The notes: a model not told the origin generated them from the sequence alone. 64,000 nt of DNA from Paenibacillus harenae DSM 16969 (GCF_000422465.1 NZ_KE383843.1:546271-610270); one strand, 5' to 3'; counted from the stretch's first letter, positions 33,481-43,266 are shown. Program-made: numbers and translations.

Positions 33481-34266
33481 CTACCTGATTTCCGATGGGC
33501 TGCGTCCCGTATACTGCTTAAATTGGCGGCTGAAGAAGAAGATATCCCGATAGCCGAGCGCATCCGCCACCTCCGTCACGTTCATCCCCGCGTGCATGAG
33601 CAGATGCTGCGCCCGTTCAATACGGGTGCGGATCATATAGGTCTGCACCGACATGCCGATCAGCTCCTTGAATTTCATCGAGAAGTAGCGCGGAGACAGC
33701 TGAGCCCTCATGGCCAAATCCTCCACCCGGTGCGCGATGCTCGGATTTTGCCTGACGAAGTTGGCTACCTCATGAATGGCTTCCGTCAACTGGTTGCTCG
33801 CCTTCTTCTCGACGGGAAGCTGATTGTCCTCCCGCAGCAGGTGAATCAAGAGCTGTTTCAGAACAAGCTGCGCTTCTTCCTCCGCCGCGTATGTCTGCAC
33901 AAGAAACAGCCGGACATAACGGGACAGCATATATTCAAAATCAACGGTATCGTTCAACTGTCTGTACCGGTTGGGCACTTCATCGATCGTTTCGTCTACG
34001 GCAAAGTGTATGTAGGACAGCACCAGCGGGCGCTGCGGGTTATGCGTGGCGCTCGTGTAATCGCCGGGGCGAAACAAGAAGCAGCTGCCCGGTCCAACGT
34101 TGTAATGCTCTCCGTTTACCTCTACTTCCCCTTCACCGCTCCATACATAGAATAAATCATAGTTGGGTATCGGCTTCTCGCGTCTTGCCCACCTCCAGCC
34201 CGGCTCGCACACGATCTTGGCGAAATAAGGCGTCAGGGTGAGCGACGCGGGCGAAATGTGCAGCAT
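33481..34266 (-). CDS. AraC family transcriptional regulator
   Basis: A 261-residue regulator. The N-terminal cupin-like sensor domain (about 20-90: FYVWSGEGEVEVNGEHYNVG, CFLFRPGDYTS) is of the type that binds sugars or similar ligands. The C-terminal double HTH (about 165-260) has VEDLAMRAQLSPRYFSMKFK and the signature MNVTEVADALGYRDIFFFSR followed by QFKQYTG. GGAGG lies about 9 nt before the ATG. Divergent from the aminotransferase gene, so it may control it. The ligand is unknown. Confidence 0.9.
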   Translation of the reverse strand: MLHISPASLTLTPYFAKIVCEPGWRWARREKPIPNYDLFYVWSGEGEVEVNGEHYNVGPGSCFLFRPGDYTSATHNPQRPLVLSYIHFAVDETIDEVPNRYRQLNDTVDFEYMLSRYVRLFLVQTYAAEEEAQLVLKQLLIHLLREDNQLPVEKKASNQLTEAIHEVANFVRQNPSIAHRVEDLAMRAQLSPRYFSMKFKELIGMSVQTYMIRTRIERAQHLLMHAGMNVTEVADALGYRDIFFFSRQFKQYTGRSPSEIR

Positions 34267-34389
34267 AGGGCTTTTCCTCCCGTATCATTCTATGCCGTCA
34301 TCATACAACAGCAGTAAACTTTTGCGCAAGCCGCCCGAAAATTACGAAAAAATTTGCATGGAAAATGGTTAGCGGCATATAAAAAATGT

Positions 34390-34395
34390 TATAAT
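34390..34395 (+). promoter_or_regulatory. -10 box of the aminotransferase promoter
   Basis: A perfect TATAAT 49 bp ahead of the ATG; the -35 region (around GGTTAG) is poor, which would suit an activator such as the divergent AraC-type protein. Confidence 0.4.
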
Positions 34396-34443
34396 AGCAC
34401 CCGACAATTACTCTTTACTAATGAATGATTTCGGAAGGATGAA

Positions 34444-35751
34444 ATGAAGTCCATGAACCCACTTGCTCAGCAGTTAAACGAGACGCTGCAAACGGAAAAC
34501 CCGAACGTCTACGCCATGTTGTCAACCTTAGGCAAAGCGATTTATTTCCCGAAGGAAGGCATCCTTAGTCAATCCGCCGAGGCAAAATCGAAAGCGACGA
34601 AGTTTAACGCCACGATCGGAATCGCGACTGAAGGCGGACAGCCGATGCACCTTAAGGTCATTCAAGAGACGTTATCCGCTTACAATCCGAAAGACATATA
34701 TGAATATGCGCCTCCCGGCGGCAAGCCGGAGCTCCGCAGCGCATGGCGCGCCAAGATGTTCAAGGATAACCCGTCGCTGGAAGGGAAGGGCTTCGGCAAT
34801 CCTATCGTGACCAATGCGTTAACGCACGGCCTTAGTATCGTAGCCGATCTGTTCGCCGATGCCGGAGATGCCGTTGTCATTCCGAATAAAAACTGGGAAA
34901 ATTACGAGCTGACCTTCGGCGTCCGCCGCGGCGCCGAGATCGTGGAATACCCGCTCTATAACGATCAGAGCAGATTCAACAGCGCCGGCCTGCGCGAAGC
35001 GCTGCTTGCGCAGAAGGATAAAGGCAAAGCAATCGTCGTATTGAACTTCCCGAACAATCCGACAGGCTATACGCCGGGACCCCGGGAAGGCGATGAAATC
35101 GTTGCAGCGATCCGCGATGCGGCCGAAGCCGGCATTAACGTCGTAGTTGTAACCGATGATGCTTACTTTGGCCTGTTCTTCGAAGATTCCATGCATGAAT
35201 CATTGTTCGCCAAGCTCTCGGACCTGCATCCTCGCGTGCTCGCCGTGAAGGTGGACGGCGCAACCAAGGAAGAATACGTATGGGGCTTCCGCGTAGGCTT
35301 CATTACCTATGCTTCCGGTTCGGCCGCAACGCTGGCCGCGCTGGAGCAGAAGACGCTGGGCATTATCCGCGCAACGATTTCGAGCGGGCCGCATCCTTCG
35401 CAAACCTTCGTGCTGCGGGCATTGACGTCTCCGGATTTTGAAGCGCAGAAAGCCGAAAAATACGAAATTATGAAAGGACGCGCGAATTGCGTCAAGTCCT
35501 TGCTCGACAGCGGCCGTTACGGCGACGTATGGAGCTACTATCCGTTTAACTCCGGCTACTTCATGTGCCTCAAGATGAACGACGTCCCGGCTGAAGCCGT
35601 ACGCGTTCATCTTCTGAACCAATACGGCATCGGAACGATTGCGCTGGGCGAGACCGACCTGCGCGTTGCCTTCTCTTGCATTGAGGAAGAGCATCTGGAG
35701 GAGCTGTTCGATACGATTTTTACGGCCGTGAACGAGCTGCATGCGAAGTAA
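34444..35751 (+). CDS. PLP-dependent aminotransferase, class I/II
   Basis: A 435-residue aminotransferase of fold type I. Typical elements are the N-terminal YEYAPPGGKPELRSAWRAKM segment, NFPNNPTGYTP (about 200-210), the Asp of VTDDAYFGLFF (about 237-243), the probable PLP lysine Lys275 in ATKEEYVWGFRVGF, and a C-terminal LRVAFSCIEEE with the carboxylate-binding Arg. The closest relatives by appearance are unassigned aspartate-family aminotransferases. The ATG has GGAAGGA at about 5 nt. It is monocistronic, with the divergent AraC regulator upstream and a terminator downstream. Confidence 0.88.
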   Translation: MKSMNPLAQQLNETLQTENPNVYAMLSTLGKAIYFPKEGILSQSAEAKSKATKFNATIGIATEGGQPMHLKVIQETLSAYNPKDIYEYAPPGGKPELRSAWRAKMFKDNPSLEGKGFGNPIVTNALTHGLSIVADLFADAGDAVVIPNKNWENYELTFGVRRGAEIVEYPLYNDQSRFNSAGLREALLAQKDKGKAIVVLNFPNNPTGYTPGPREGDEIVAAIRDAAEAGINVVVVTDDAYFGLFFEDSMHESLFAKLSDLHPRVLAVKVDGATKEEYVWGFRVGFITYASGSAATLAALEQKTLGIIRATISSGPHPSQTFVLRALTSPDFEAQKAEKYEIMKGRANCVKSLLDSGRYGDVWSYYPFNSGYFMCLKMNDVPAEAVRVHLLNQYGIGTIALGETDLRVAFSCIEEEHLEELFDTIFTAVNELHAK

Positions 35752-35764
35752 CTAATGCACGAAG

Positions 35765-35822
35765 AATACCCCTGGATGACAGACCGCTTGAGAAGCGGCC
35801 AAATCGTTCAGGGGTATTTTGA
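35765..35822 (+). terminator. Intrinsic terminator after the aminotransferase gene
   Basis: The arms AATACCCCTG and CAGGGGTATT enclose an inner stem (CCGCTTGAGAAGCGG) and are followed by TTTTGATT. Confidence 0.75.
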
Positions 35823-35840
35823 TTGTCCGGGGGCAGGCCC

Positions 35841-37088
35841 TTATTCTTCCTCCGCTTCAACCCGCAGTCTTCTACGCAGTCGCGCAGGACGGGTGAGCAG
35901 GAAAGTAACCGCCCCTCCCGCGGAGACCAGCGAAGGGATATAGACCGATTCCAACGCCAGCGGCACGGCGGCAAACAACCACAGCAGCAAGGCGCATACG
36001 ACAATAGCGATGCGGTCAACCTTCACATATTGCGCGACGCGCTGCTTGTCAGGCATCGGATAGACATGCTGCCAAACCGTATACCGGTGAATATGCCGCA
36101 GGCCGCCTATTTGAACGGACAGTACCGCCATAAACAAGCCGTACACGATGAATGCAGCCCATCCGTCCAACGATCCTGCATCGGCAATCCAATAAGTAAC
36201 GAGGCTTCCGATCGCCAGCAAGCGAATGACGATACCGCCGATTTCGGTTCTTAGAAGAGACGCCGCATATAAATAGACATAGGTATTCCGATTCGAATTC
36301 GGCACAGCGCGCAGCAGCCAAGCCAGATAAGAGCGCTTCGCGATGCTGGAAGAACGGGTCGGCACATCGATGAACCAGCCAAAAAAAACATAATACCGCC
36401 TTCGCGTTCTCGCTTCCTCTTCAACCAGCCTCTCCCAAGGAAATCGGTGCCGGCTGGGCAGACGATGAATAAATGCGTATAACAAAACGATCAGGAGCGA
36501 GAAAGCTGCCGCTTGCCACAGCTCGCAGGTTAACCATGCAGCAAGGACAAGCGCAGTCAGCCCCCAGCGCAGCAGCCGCATCCCTCTTCTCATTCCCGGC
36601 CACGACATCTGCCTCTCCCGCCATGCCCCCCACCTATTGCCTGCTTTCAGACCGGCCGCCGCTCCCGCCAGCAGCCAGCCTCCGTTCAGCGCCGGACCTT
36701 GATTATAAATCGGCAGGTACAACAGGAGCACAAGAACGGCAGGCAGCGAGCTGACGAGCGCCGAATAACGGATCGATCGCCCGAGGTAGCCGTTCATCTC
36801 CGCCTCCCGGGGCATCATAAATACGATATCCGCCGGCTCGAGCCACGTCCGGAGCGGACTCCAACAAAGGACAAGCGTCAAGGCCAGAACGCCTGTCGCG
36901 GCAATCGGGAAATCGGCCGGCAAATTCCGGATTAACGTTACGTAACCTATCGCTGATGAAATCAATAGAAGCGACATAAAGGCCGTGAAGCCGCTTTGCG
37001 CCATATAGCGGAAATAAGGCATCGTCTCTTCGCGAAAAGCCCGAGCCCGGCGGCTCCAAAGAGCTTCAAGCTTTTGCCCGGCACCCAT
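35841..37088 (-). CDS. ecsB: ABC transporter permease EcsB
   Basis: A 415-residue polytopic membrane protein of the EcsB type with about ten hydrophobic segments, beginning near residue 34 (FTAFMSLLLISSAIGYVTLI). The cytoplasmic segment EEARTRRRYYVFFGWFIDVP is typical of the family. With EcsA it forms an ABC transporter that in Bacillus and Staphylococcus affects intramembrane proteolysis, secretion and competence; recent work points to export of peptide fragments. The ATG overlaps the EcsA stop (TGATG), so the pair is translationally coupled. Confidence 0.9.
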   Translation of the reverse strand: MGAGQKLEALWSRRARAFREETMPYFRYMAQSGFTAFMSLLLISSAIGYVTLIRNLPADFPIAATGVLALTLVLCWSPLRTWLEPADIVFMMPREAEMNGYLGRSIRYSALVSSLPAVLVLLLYLPIYNQGPALNGGWLLAGAAAGLKAGNRWGAWRERQMSWPGMRRGMRLLRWGLTALVLAAWLTCELWQAAAFSLLIVLLYAFIHRLPSRHRFPWERLVEEEARTRRRYYVFFGWFIDVPTRSSSIAKRSYLAWLLRAVPNSNRNTYVYLYAASLLRTEIGGIVIRLLAIGSLVTYWIADAGSLDGWAAFIVYGLFMAVLSVQIGGLRHIHRYTVWQHVYPMPDKQRVAQYVKVDRIAIVVCALLLWLFAAVPLALESVYIPSLVSAGGAVTFLLTRPARLRRRLRVEAEEE

Positions 37089-37837
37089 CAGGCCTTTCCT
37101 CCCGTTACAAGCCTGTAGAATGCATCCTCCAGCGTTCCGCTGCGCATGTTCATTCCGGCTGCCTGCCTCACCTCATCGAGCGTGCCCTGCGCAACGATTT
37201 TCCCGTGATGCATAACGATGAAGCGATCGCAATACGCTTCCACCGTTGACAAAATGTGCGAGCTCATTAAGATGGCGGCGCCCTTCCGCTTCACCTCGAC
37301 AAGCCGCTCCAGCAAAGAGCGGATGCCAAGCGGATCAAGCCCGAGAAACGGCTCGTCGATGATATATAACGGCGGGTCGGCGAGCAGCGCATTCATGATC
37401 ATGACCTTCTGCTTCATTCCTTTGGATAAATGCGAGGCAAACGCCTTTCTTTTCGGCATCATCTGAAACTGCTGCAGAAGCTCCTCTTCCCGCGCTCCGT
37501 CCTCATTATTCGATACCTTGTAAGCCATACCGGTAAGGCGCAAATGCTCCTCCACCGTCAGTTCATCGAACAGAACCGGCGATTCCGGCACATAGGCAAA
37601 AGCCCCCCGGTACCGTTCGGTTTCGGCTTCCAGCGTAACGCCGTCAACCTTTACCTCTCCCGTCCGAGGCTTCATCAGTCCGAGGATGTGCTTGATCGTC
37701 GTGCTCTTGCCAGCGCCGTTCAAGCCGATCAATCCGACCATCTCGCCCGCCTTGACGTCAAAAGTAAGTTGGTGCAGCACGGGCCTCTTTGGGCTGTAGC
37801 CTCCTGTTAAGTCGTTTACGCGTAAAATCGGATCCAT
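37088..37837 (-). CDS. ecsA: ABC transporter ATP-binding protein EcsA
   Basis: A 249-residue nucleotide-binding subunit. Walker A GLNGAGKST (about 38-46), a divergent ABC signature LSKGMKQK (about 139), Walker B LYIIDEPFLGLDPLG and the switch His in SSHILST are all present. The C-terminus RSGTLEDAFYRLVTGG is the usual EcsA ending. It pairs with EcsB directly downstream. Confidence 0.93.
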   Translation of the reverse strand: MDPILRVNDLTGGYSPKRPVLHQLTFDVKAGEMVGLIGLNGAGKSTTIKHILGLMKPRTGEVKVDGVTLEAETERYRGAFAYVPESPVLFDELTVEEHLRLTGMAYKVSNNEDGAREEELLQQFQMMPKRKAFASHLSKGMKQKVMIMNALLADPPLYIIDEPFLGLDPLGIRSLLERLVEVKRKGAAILMSSHILSTVEAYCDRFIVMHHGKIVAQGTLDEVRQAAGMNMRSGTLEDAFYRLVTGGKA

Positions 37838-37907
37838 CCATTCACCTTCACTATCGCTTATTTAACATGTGCTTTTTATCAGCATAACGAATTATGCGGG
37901 GAATATC

Positions 37908-37938
37908 AAAAAAAAGCACCACCGATAACGGCGATGCT
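37908..37938 (-). terminator. Intrinsic terminator after the SLH protein gene
   Basis: On the minus strand AGCATCGCCG-TTAT-CGGTGGTGCT forms a stem with two mismatches, followed by a run of T residues. Confidence 0.7.
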
Positions 37939-37972
37939 TCTCTCTTACCTCTATATCATTTATATTCCAGCA

Positions 37973-39184
37973 TTATAAAAAGCGGATCTCTTTTACCGTT
38001 AGGTTCTCGCCTTTCAGCTGTACGAACTGACCTATCCTCAGAAGGTCTTTGTTGCCGTTATACGATACATTAGCGTCAACGTTATATGAGGATCCGACGA
38101 CTGTTCCGTTTTCAATCCACTGGATCGAGATCATCGTGATCTTCTCAGAGTCGTTCGCGTCATAAGCCAGCGAGTTAATGGTTCCCGTCTTATCGAGAGC
38201 TGTCACAACCGGCGCAGTCTTCGTTACTTCAATAAATACGACTCTATTTTGATAAGTGCGGACAAGCACTTCATCGCCGGCTTTCAGCTCGCTTACGGCT
38301 GCTTTCTTATCGTCGCGGTAAATAAAAACATTCGCGTCCAAATTTAGCACTACCTCGGAATTGTCCGCCTTCACGACCGTGATTTGGCCAGCTGCCGCAG
38401 AAGCTTTCAGCTTGCCGGCAATCGCTTGCGCATCGTGATCCGGCATTTCCGTATCGGTACGGTCCAGAAGGGCTGCAAGCTCTGCGCGGGTTACCGGCTG
38501 GTTAGGGCGGAACGTTTTGCCATTCTTGTCCTCATAACCGGTAATGATGCCTTTCTGAAGCGCGAGCGCGACATAGCCGACCGAGCCTGCCGGAATTTCT
38601 TTCGCGTCCTTGAAGTCCAGCTTCGTGTTGTTCAGCGCCTTCGCTTCATCTTCCAGCTTAAGCGCTTTAATCAACAGTATCGTCGACCAAAGCCTCGTCG
38701 CGTTCTCCTCCGGCTTCACTTCCGTCTCGGTCTCGGCGAACAGATCGTTCTCAAGCGCTACCGATACATAGCCGACTGCCCAAGGATATTTGCGTTCGAT
38801 TTTGTCTCCGTCCTTGAATTGGAGATCCGTACTCATTTCCGCAGAGGATTCGGCTTGCGCGCGCAGCCCCATTAATCTGACGGCAGCTACAAGCGTCTCG
38901 ATCCGGCTGATCTTCTGGTTCGGTTTAAACGTGCCGTCCGTATATCCGGTGAATACGCCCTTCGAGGATAGACGCATGATGTATTCCAGCGCCCACTTCA
39001 GCTCCTTCTCGTCTTCGAATTTCCAGGTTACTTCATATTTATCATCGTCACGATCCCTTTTATCGTCGTCGTGATCGCCTTTTCCCTTGCCTCCATCCGC
39101 AAATGCCGAGGTAGCGCCGCCTGCCAGCATAAGAAGTGCCAGTGAGGATATTGCCGACTTTTTCCATATCGTTTGTTTCGTCAA
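37973..39184 (-). CDS. Secreted S-layer homology (SLH) domain protein
   Basis: A 403-residue exported protein. From the TTG at 39184 it starts with a clean Sec signal peptide (KK, then SAISSLALLMLAGGATSAFA). A short acidic, Asp-rich segment follows, then three SLH domains (about 55-95, 120-160, 180-225; for example GVFTGYTDGTFKPNQKISRI), which bind pyruvylated secondary cell-wall polymer. The C-terminal 180 residues are beta-rich and of unknown function (KLKASAAAGQITVVKADNSE). AAGGGAGAG lies about 8 nt ahead of this TTG; ATGs at 39241 and 39226 would put a basic extension before the signal peptide. Confidence 0.85.
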   Translation of the reverse strand: MTKQTIWKKSAISSLALLMLAGGATSAFADGGKGKGDHDDDKRDRDDDKYEVTWKFEDEKELKWALEYIMRLSSKGVFTGYTDGTFKPNQKISRIETLVAAVRLMGLRAQAESSAEMSTDLQFKDGDKIERKYPWAVGYVSVALENDLFAETETEVKPEENATRLWSTILLIKALKLEDEAKALNNTKLDFKDAKEIPAGSVGYVALALQKGIITGYEDKNGKTFRPNQPVTRAELAALLDRTDTEMPDHDAQAIAGKLKASAAAGQITVVKADNSEVVLNLDANVFIYRDDKKAAVSELKAGDEVLVRTYQNRVVFIEVTKTAPVVTALDKTGTINSLAYDANDSEKITMISIQWIENGTVVGSSYNVDANVSYNGNKDLLRIGQFVQLKGENLTVKEIRFL

Positions 39185-39292
39185 GAAAGCCACTCTCCCT
39201 TTTGTCGATTGCGGAAATTTCCGCATTTTACCTTCGCCCATAGGTTTCGGGAGTGGTTGTTCGATTTAAGAGGGTGGCTTCAAAAAAATATG

Positions 39293-40744
39293 TTATTGTT
39301 CTTTTTCTGTTTCGCGCTTGGCCTTCAACCATTTTGGCGCGCCTTTATTTTTGCCTTCGCGCTTCCGTTCCGCCTTAACGGCTGCTTTAGGCTGCGCTGG
39401 TTTAGCTTTAGGCTGCGCTAGTTTAGCTTTCGGCTGCGGCGTTTGCGGAGCGGAGCTTGTCCGTTCTTTACTCGCTTCACCGCCGGCAGCGTGCTCCGGC
39501 TTATTTCCTTCGATCGGACGCTTCGGCACGGCAACGGCATTGCTATCCCGTCCGCCCTGCTTCGCTTCATGACGCAGCGCGAATGGACGCGTCGCCTCGC
39601 GAAGCTCCTCCCCGGTCAGCAGCTTGCCTCTGAACATTGTCCGTTCTGCGAGATCGATGCCCAGCTGCTTGCGGAATTTCTCCATAATGAACAGCTCCTG
39701 CGGCGTCACAATCGACACGACCGTTCCCGGCCGCCCCATTCTGCCGGTTCGGCCCGCCCTATGCACGTAATGATCTGCATCCGCGGCCGGATCGAGCTGA
39801 ACGACAAGCGGCAGGCCTTCGATATCCAGCCCCCGCGCGGCAACGTCCGTCGCCAATAGCAGCTGGCAGCGCCCTTCGCGGAAGCGCGCCAGCGTAGCTG
39901 CGCGCCGCTGCTTGTCGGCATCGCCGTAAAGGGTCTCGACGGTAAAGCCTTCATAGCTGAGCTTGGATTCCCAATTTGCAATATTGTCCGTGTCGTTTAA
40001 GAACAGCAAAGCGGATTTCGGATTTAACAACCGGATAAGCCGCCGAGCCGTATCTGTCTTGTCCCGCTTATCGCTCACCAGATAGAAGTTCTCGACCGTC
40101 TCCGACACGCGGTGCTCAGGCGTAATTTGAATACGGGTCGGATCCTTCATCCAACGGCCCTCGAACCGGGCCATCTGCTCCGGATAAGTTGCGGAGAAGA
40201 AGGCGATCTGTCTCTCGCGTCCCATCGCGAACAGAATCGCTTCCACCTCTTTCGTCGAGCCGAGCTGGAACACTTGATCCGCCTCATCGATAACGACGCT
40301 TGTTACTTCGCTTAATTTAAGCTTGCGCAGCTTCAGAAGCTCATGAATCCGTCCCGGCGTGCCGATGACGAGCTGGGGCCGCAGCTTCAGCTTCTCAACC
40401 TGGCGTTTCAACGCCGCCCCTCCGATTAGCTGCTGTACACGAATGTTAAGCGGCTCCCCGTATGCCTCCGCAACGCGTACGATTTGCATCGCCAGCTCCT
40501 GCGTAGGAGCCAGAACCACGCCCTGCACTGCATTTGAATGGGCATTCAGCCTCTGCAGAAGCGGCAGCAAATAGGCCAGCGTCTTCCCCGTCCCGGTCTG
40601 CGAACGCGCTGAGACATCGCTGCCGCCGAGCAGTATCGGTATAGTCTCCGCCTGCACTTCCGTAGGCTCCATGATCCCGTTCGCTTCGAGCTTATTCGAA
40701 AGCAATTCATTAATGCCAATTTCATTCCATGTATACTTACTCAT
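39293..40744 (-). CDS. DEAD-box ATP-dependent RNA helicase
   Basis: A 483-residue RNA helicase: SQTGTGKT (48-55), PTQELA, TPGR, DEAD (153-156), SAT, and HRAGRTGR in the second domain. The core resembles B. subtilis YfmL, which acts in ribosome assembly, more than CshA. The tail after residue 410 is a basic, low-complexity extension with three tandem copies of a 7-residue AQPKAKx unit, probably binding RNA. GAGAGG lies about 8 nt before the ATG at 40744. It is downstream of the SDR gene by 26 bp and likely shares its transcript. Confidence 0.92.
   Translation of the reverse strand: MSKYTWNEIGINELLSNKLEANGIMEPTEVQAETIPILLGGSDVSARSQTGTGKTLAYLLPLLQRLNAHSNAVQGVVLAPTQELAMQIVRVAEAYGEPLNIRVQQLIGGAALKRQVEKLKLRPQLVIGTPGRIHELLKLRKLKLSEVTSVVIDEADQVFQLGSTKEVEAILFAMGRERQIAFFSATYPEQMARFEGRWMKDPTRIQITPEHRVSETVENFYLVSDKRDKTDTARRLIRLLNPKSALLFLNDTDNIANWESKLSYEGFTVETLYGDADKQRRAATLARFREGRCQLLLATDVAARGLDIEGLPLVVQLDPAADADHYVHRAGRTGRMGRPGTVVSIVTPQELFIMEKFRKQLGIDLAERTMFRGKLLTGEELREATRPFALRHEAKQGGRDSNAVAVPKRPIEGNKPEHAAGGEASKERTSSAPQTPQPKAKLAQPKAKPAQPKAAVKAERKREGKNKGAPKWLKAKRETEKEQ
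39383..39437 (-). repeat. Three tandem 21-bp repeats in the helicase tail
   Basis: Units of the type GGCTGCGCTRGTTTAGCTTTM (written on the plus strand) encode the repeated AQPKAKx heptapeptide. Confidence 0.8.
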
Positions 40745-40770
40745 TTTGTAATCCTCTCTTAATCCAACCG

Positions 40771-41544
40771 TTATTTTCGATTTAACCAACCGCCGAACAG
40801 CCGGTCGGCTGTGCGCGGTAATAGATGGTACAGCTTAATGCCTATCGAAGCCGACTTCGGCAGGTCGAGCTCGTCTTTCCCCTTCTCCATCACCCGGATG
40901 ATCGACTTCACGACGTATTCCGGCTTCATCATGAACCAGCTTACATTTTTGACATAGGTGCCCGAAGGATCTGCCAGCGAGAAAAAAGGCGTATCGATCG
41001 GACCCGGGTTAACGGCCGATACTCGAATGCCGCTCCCCCTCAGCTCCATGCGAAGGGAATTCGTGAATCCGAGGACGGCATGCTTCGTAGCCGTATAAGC
41101 CGTCGACTTCGACGATCCGATCTTTCCGGCCATCGATGCAATATTGACAATATGCCCGTTCCCCTGCTTCAGCATGTGGGGGACGACGGCTTTCGCGCAT
41201 CGCACGACACCCATGTAATTCGTATCCATCATCTGTTCAAAGCTTTCCACAGACATTTCCATAAAATACTCGAATTTGCCGTAGCCCGCATTATTAAGCA
41301 AAATATCGATTTTCCCATACTTGGCGATTACGGCCTGCACGGTTTGCTGCACCTGCCCGTTATCGGTCACGTCCATCTGATAAACCGAGCAGCTTCCTTT
41401 CATCGCATTCGCGATTTCATGAAGCTTCTTTATATTACGACCTGTCAGGATGGGGATCGCCCCCCGCTCCGCCAATCTTGCCGCGGCCAGCGCCCCTATT
41501 CCGCTTGAAGCGCCGGAAATAAATATAACCTTACCCTGTAACAT
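40771..41544 (-). CDS. Short-chain dehydrogenase/reductase (YqjQ-like)
   Basis: A 257-residue SDR of the classical type: cofactor motif GASSGIG (11-17), NNAG (84-87), catalytic Ser137, Tyr150 and Lys154 (YTATK). The C-terminal part (WFMMKPEYVVKSIIRVMEKG, then a basic amphipathic end) resembles the membrane-associated YqjQ/DltE-like group. The substrate is unknown. A short GGGTGA precedes the ATG. It lies 26 bp upstream of the DEAD-box helicase gene and behind the terminator of cheX. Confidence 0.87.
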   Translation of the reverse strand: MLQGKVIFISGASSGIGALAAARLAERGAIPILTGRNIKKLHEIANAMKGSCSVYQMDVTDNGQVQQTVQAVIAKYGKIDILLNNAGYGKFEYFMEMSVESFEQMMDTNYMGVVRCAKAVVPHMLKQGNGHIVNIASMAGKIGSSKSTAYTATKHAVLGFTNSLRMELRGSGIRVSAVNPGPIDTPFFSLADPSGTYVKNVSWFMMKPEYVVKSIIRVMEKGKDELDLPKSASIGIKLYHLLPRTADRLFGGWLNRK

Positions 41545-41589
41545 CCAGCATCACCCAATTTCAGTTTACTTGATCGCCGATGCAGACGC

Positions 41590-41613
41590 AAAAAAAGCTC
41601 CCGAAGGAGCCCA
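41590..41613 (-). terminator. Intrinsic terminator after cheX
   Basis: GGCTCC-TTCG-GGAGC followed by seven T residues on the minus strand. Confidence 0.85.
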
Positions 41614-41620
41614 TTCTGTG

Positions 41621-42082
41621 CTAAGATGCGATTAAAACCTGGATGTCAAGCTCGCCGATGCCTTCCATAATAAGGGGAATCGTCAGTGCCTTTTGCGCCT
41701 TAAAGCCTGCCGATTGAGCGGATTGAATGAACTTCGGAGGCGTTATATCCACTCGGACTCCCTGATTAAACAGCATGGTGCTGGCATTCCCGCTAATCAT
41801 ATTGCCAAGCTCGGAGATCGCGCTTTTAACGATTTCATCGATTTCAGAAATGACGTATCCGCCCATCATAGCCGAGACCATCTTCATAGCAACCTGTTCA
41901 CTGAGTCCGAATACAATATCACCGTTCATTTGTCCATTAAGCCCAATTTGAATCCATATGTAATTCTCTGCAAATTTAATGTCCTTAAGACCAAGTTCCC
42001 CTGTCGCAGGTCGTATCTGAACAACCTGTTCGATTACGATTTTGGCGGATTCAAGAAACGGGTTGATGTATTCTGCCTTCAT
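41621..42082 (-). CDS. cheX: CheX-type chemotaxis phosphatase
   Basis: A 153-residue CheC/CheX-family protein. It begins MKAEYINPFLESAKIVIEQV, the standard CheX N-terminus; the central helix has VKSAISELGNMISGNASTML with the E-x2-N phosphatase signature that acts on CheY phosphate. The ATG at 42082 is 14 nt after AAGGAG; a TTG nine codons upstream overlaps that site and is less likely. No other chemotaxis genes are nearby, so this is an orphan copy. Confidence 0.88.
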   Translation of the reverse strand: MKAEYINPFLESAKIVIEQVVQIRPATGELGLKDIKFAENYIWIQIGLNGQMNGDIVFGLSEQVAMKMVSAMMGGYVISEIDEIVKSAISELGNMISGNASTMLFNQGVRVDITPPKFIQSAQSAGFKAQKALTIPLIMEGIGELDIQVLIAS

Positions 42083-42249
42083 AAAAGAGGATACGCTCCT
42101 TTTCGACAAAATTCGCGCTTTGCCTTATTTAAATTCTATTATACTTAATTCACTAGGACAAGTATACTATAAATAAAGGATATCATTCCCTGGCACTATT
42201 TACACCAAGAAATATGTAGAATTATGCGGGATTAGAGGAGGCTTTTTCT

Positions 42250-43266
42250 ATGCCTAACGTCTGGGCTCATTTCATATTCGGGCAGCTTGTGCTTGAGAGG
42301 CTTGGGGAAGCTTCGCTTCTTCAAAGCGATGAGCAGAAGAATATGTTTAATATGGGCTGCCAGGGGCCTGACTTTTTATTTTATCACCGTTTTTTTCCAT
42401 GGCAACAAAGCGCGGCGCTTAACCGATTGGGTACTGAGATGCACAATAGGCATTGCGGCCATGCGCTGGTCGAGCTGCTCGATAGTATCAGCGGACGCCG
42501 CGCTTACCCGGCCCGGCCCGACCCTTCCGTTCTATATGCGCTGGGCTTCGCCCTGCATCACGTCCTGGACCGGCATATGCATCCCTATGTATTCAGTAGA
42601 TCCGGATTTCGCAAATGGGATCATCAGCGATTTGAAATTATGATGGATACGTTAATTGCACGGGAGCTGTGGGGCATTGAAACGTGGAATACCGCGGTTT
42701 GGAAGCTCGTCGATACGAAAGGCGCCTTCCCCGAGCCGATAATAGATGCTTTCGAATCCATTACATATACCTATTATACAGACCTTGGGCCGCTTATTGC
42801 CCGGGGGGACTGGAACCAGGCCAACCGGGACTTTACGGCCGCGCTGCGTCTGTTCCACGATCCGACCGGCCTGCGGCGGAAGCTGACCTTCGGACAGATC
42901 GAACCATTTGTTTTTAAACGCGGCTTCATTGCCTACGATATTCTAAACGTATCCGGGCTGCCTTGGATCGATCCGGTCGACCCGGGCATAACTCGCCGTG
43001 AGAGCGCATGGACGCTATGGGATCGCGCATTGGATGATGCGTTAGAGGTCGTCGGTTCCATTCTCGTATGGCTCCGGGCTTATGAGAATGCGCAGCCGAC
43101 CAAGGAAGACCGGACGTTAGCCAGACAGCTTCGCGACGAAGCGGTTGAACGAATCGGCAACCGTTCCTATGAAACCGGCTTGGATTGCGACTCCGGCGCG
43201 AAAATTCGATATGCCGATACCATTTGGCCTGATCAACCCGGCATTACGGAGGCTCCTTCCTTCTAA
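42250..43266 (+). CDS. Zinc-dependent phospholipase C-like protein
   Basis: A 338-residue protein of the zinc-dependent phospholipase C superfamily, without a signal peptide. The N-terminus MPNVWAHFIFGQLV and the His/Asp-rich motifs MGCQGPDFLFYH (about 35-46) and LGFALHHVLDRHMHPYVF (about 97-114) match the conserved metal-binding pattern, though the absence of an export signal argues for an intracellular role. The family is common in Bacillales and largely uncharacterised. GAGGAGG is about 8 nt before the ATG. Divergent from cheX. Confidence 0.85.
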   Translation: MPNVWAHFIFGQLVLERLGEASLLQSDEQKNMFNMGCQGPDFLFYHRFFPWQQSAALNRLGTEMHNRHCGHALVELLDSISGRRAYPARPDPSVLYALGFALHHVLDRHMHPYVFSRSGFRKWDHQRFEIMMDTLIARELWGIETWNTAVWKLVDTKGAFPEPIIDAFESITYTYYTDLGPLIARGDWNQANRDFTAALRLFHDPTGLRRKLTFGQIEPFVFKRGFIAYDILNVSGLPWIDPVDPGITRRESAWTLWDRALDDALEVVGSILVWLRAYENAQPTKEDRTLARQLRDEAVERIGNRSYETGLDCDSGAKIRYADTIWPDQPGITEAPSF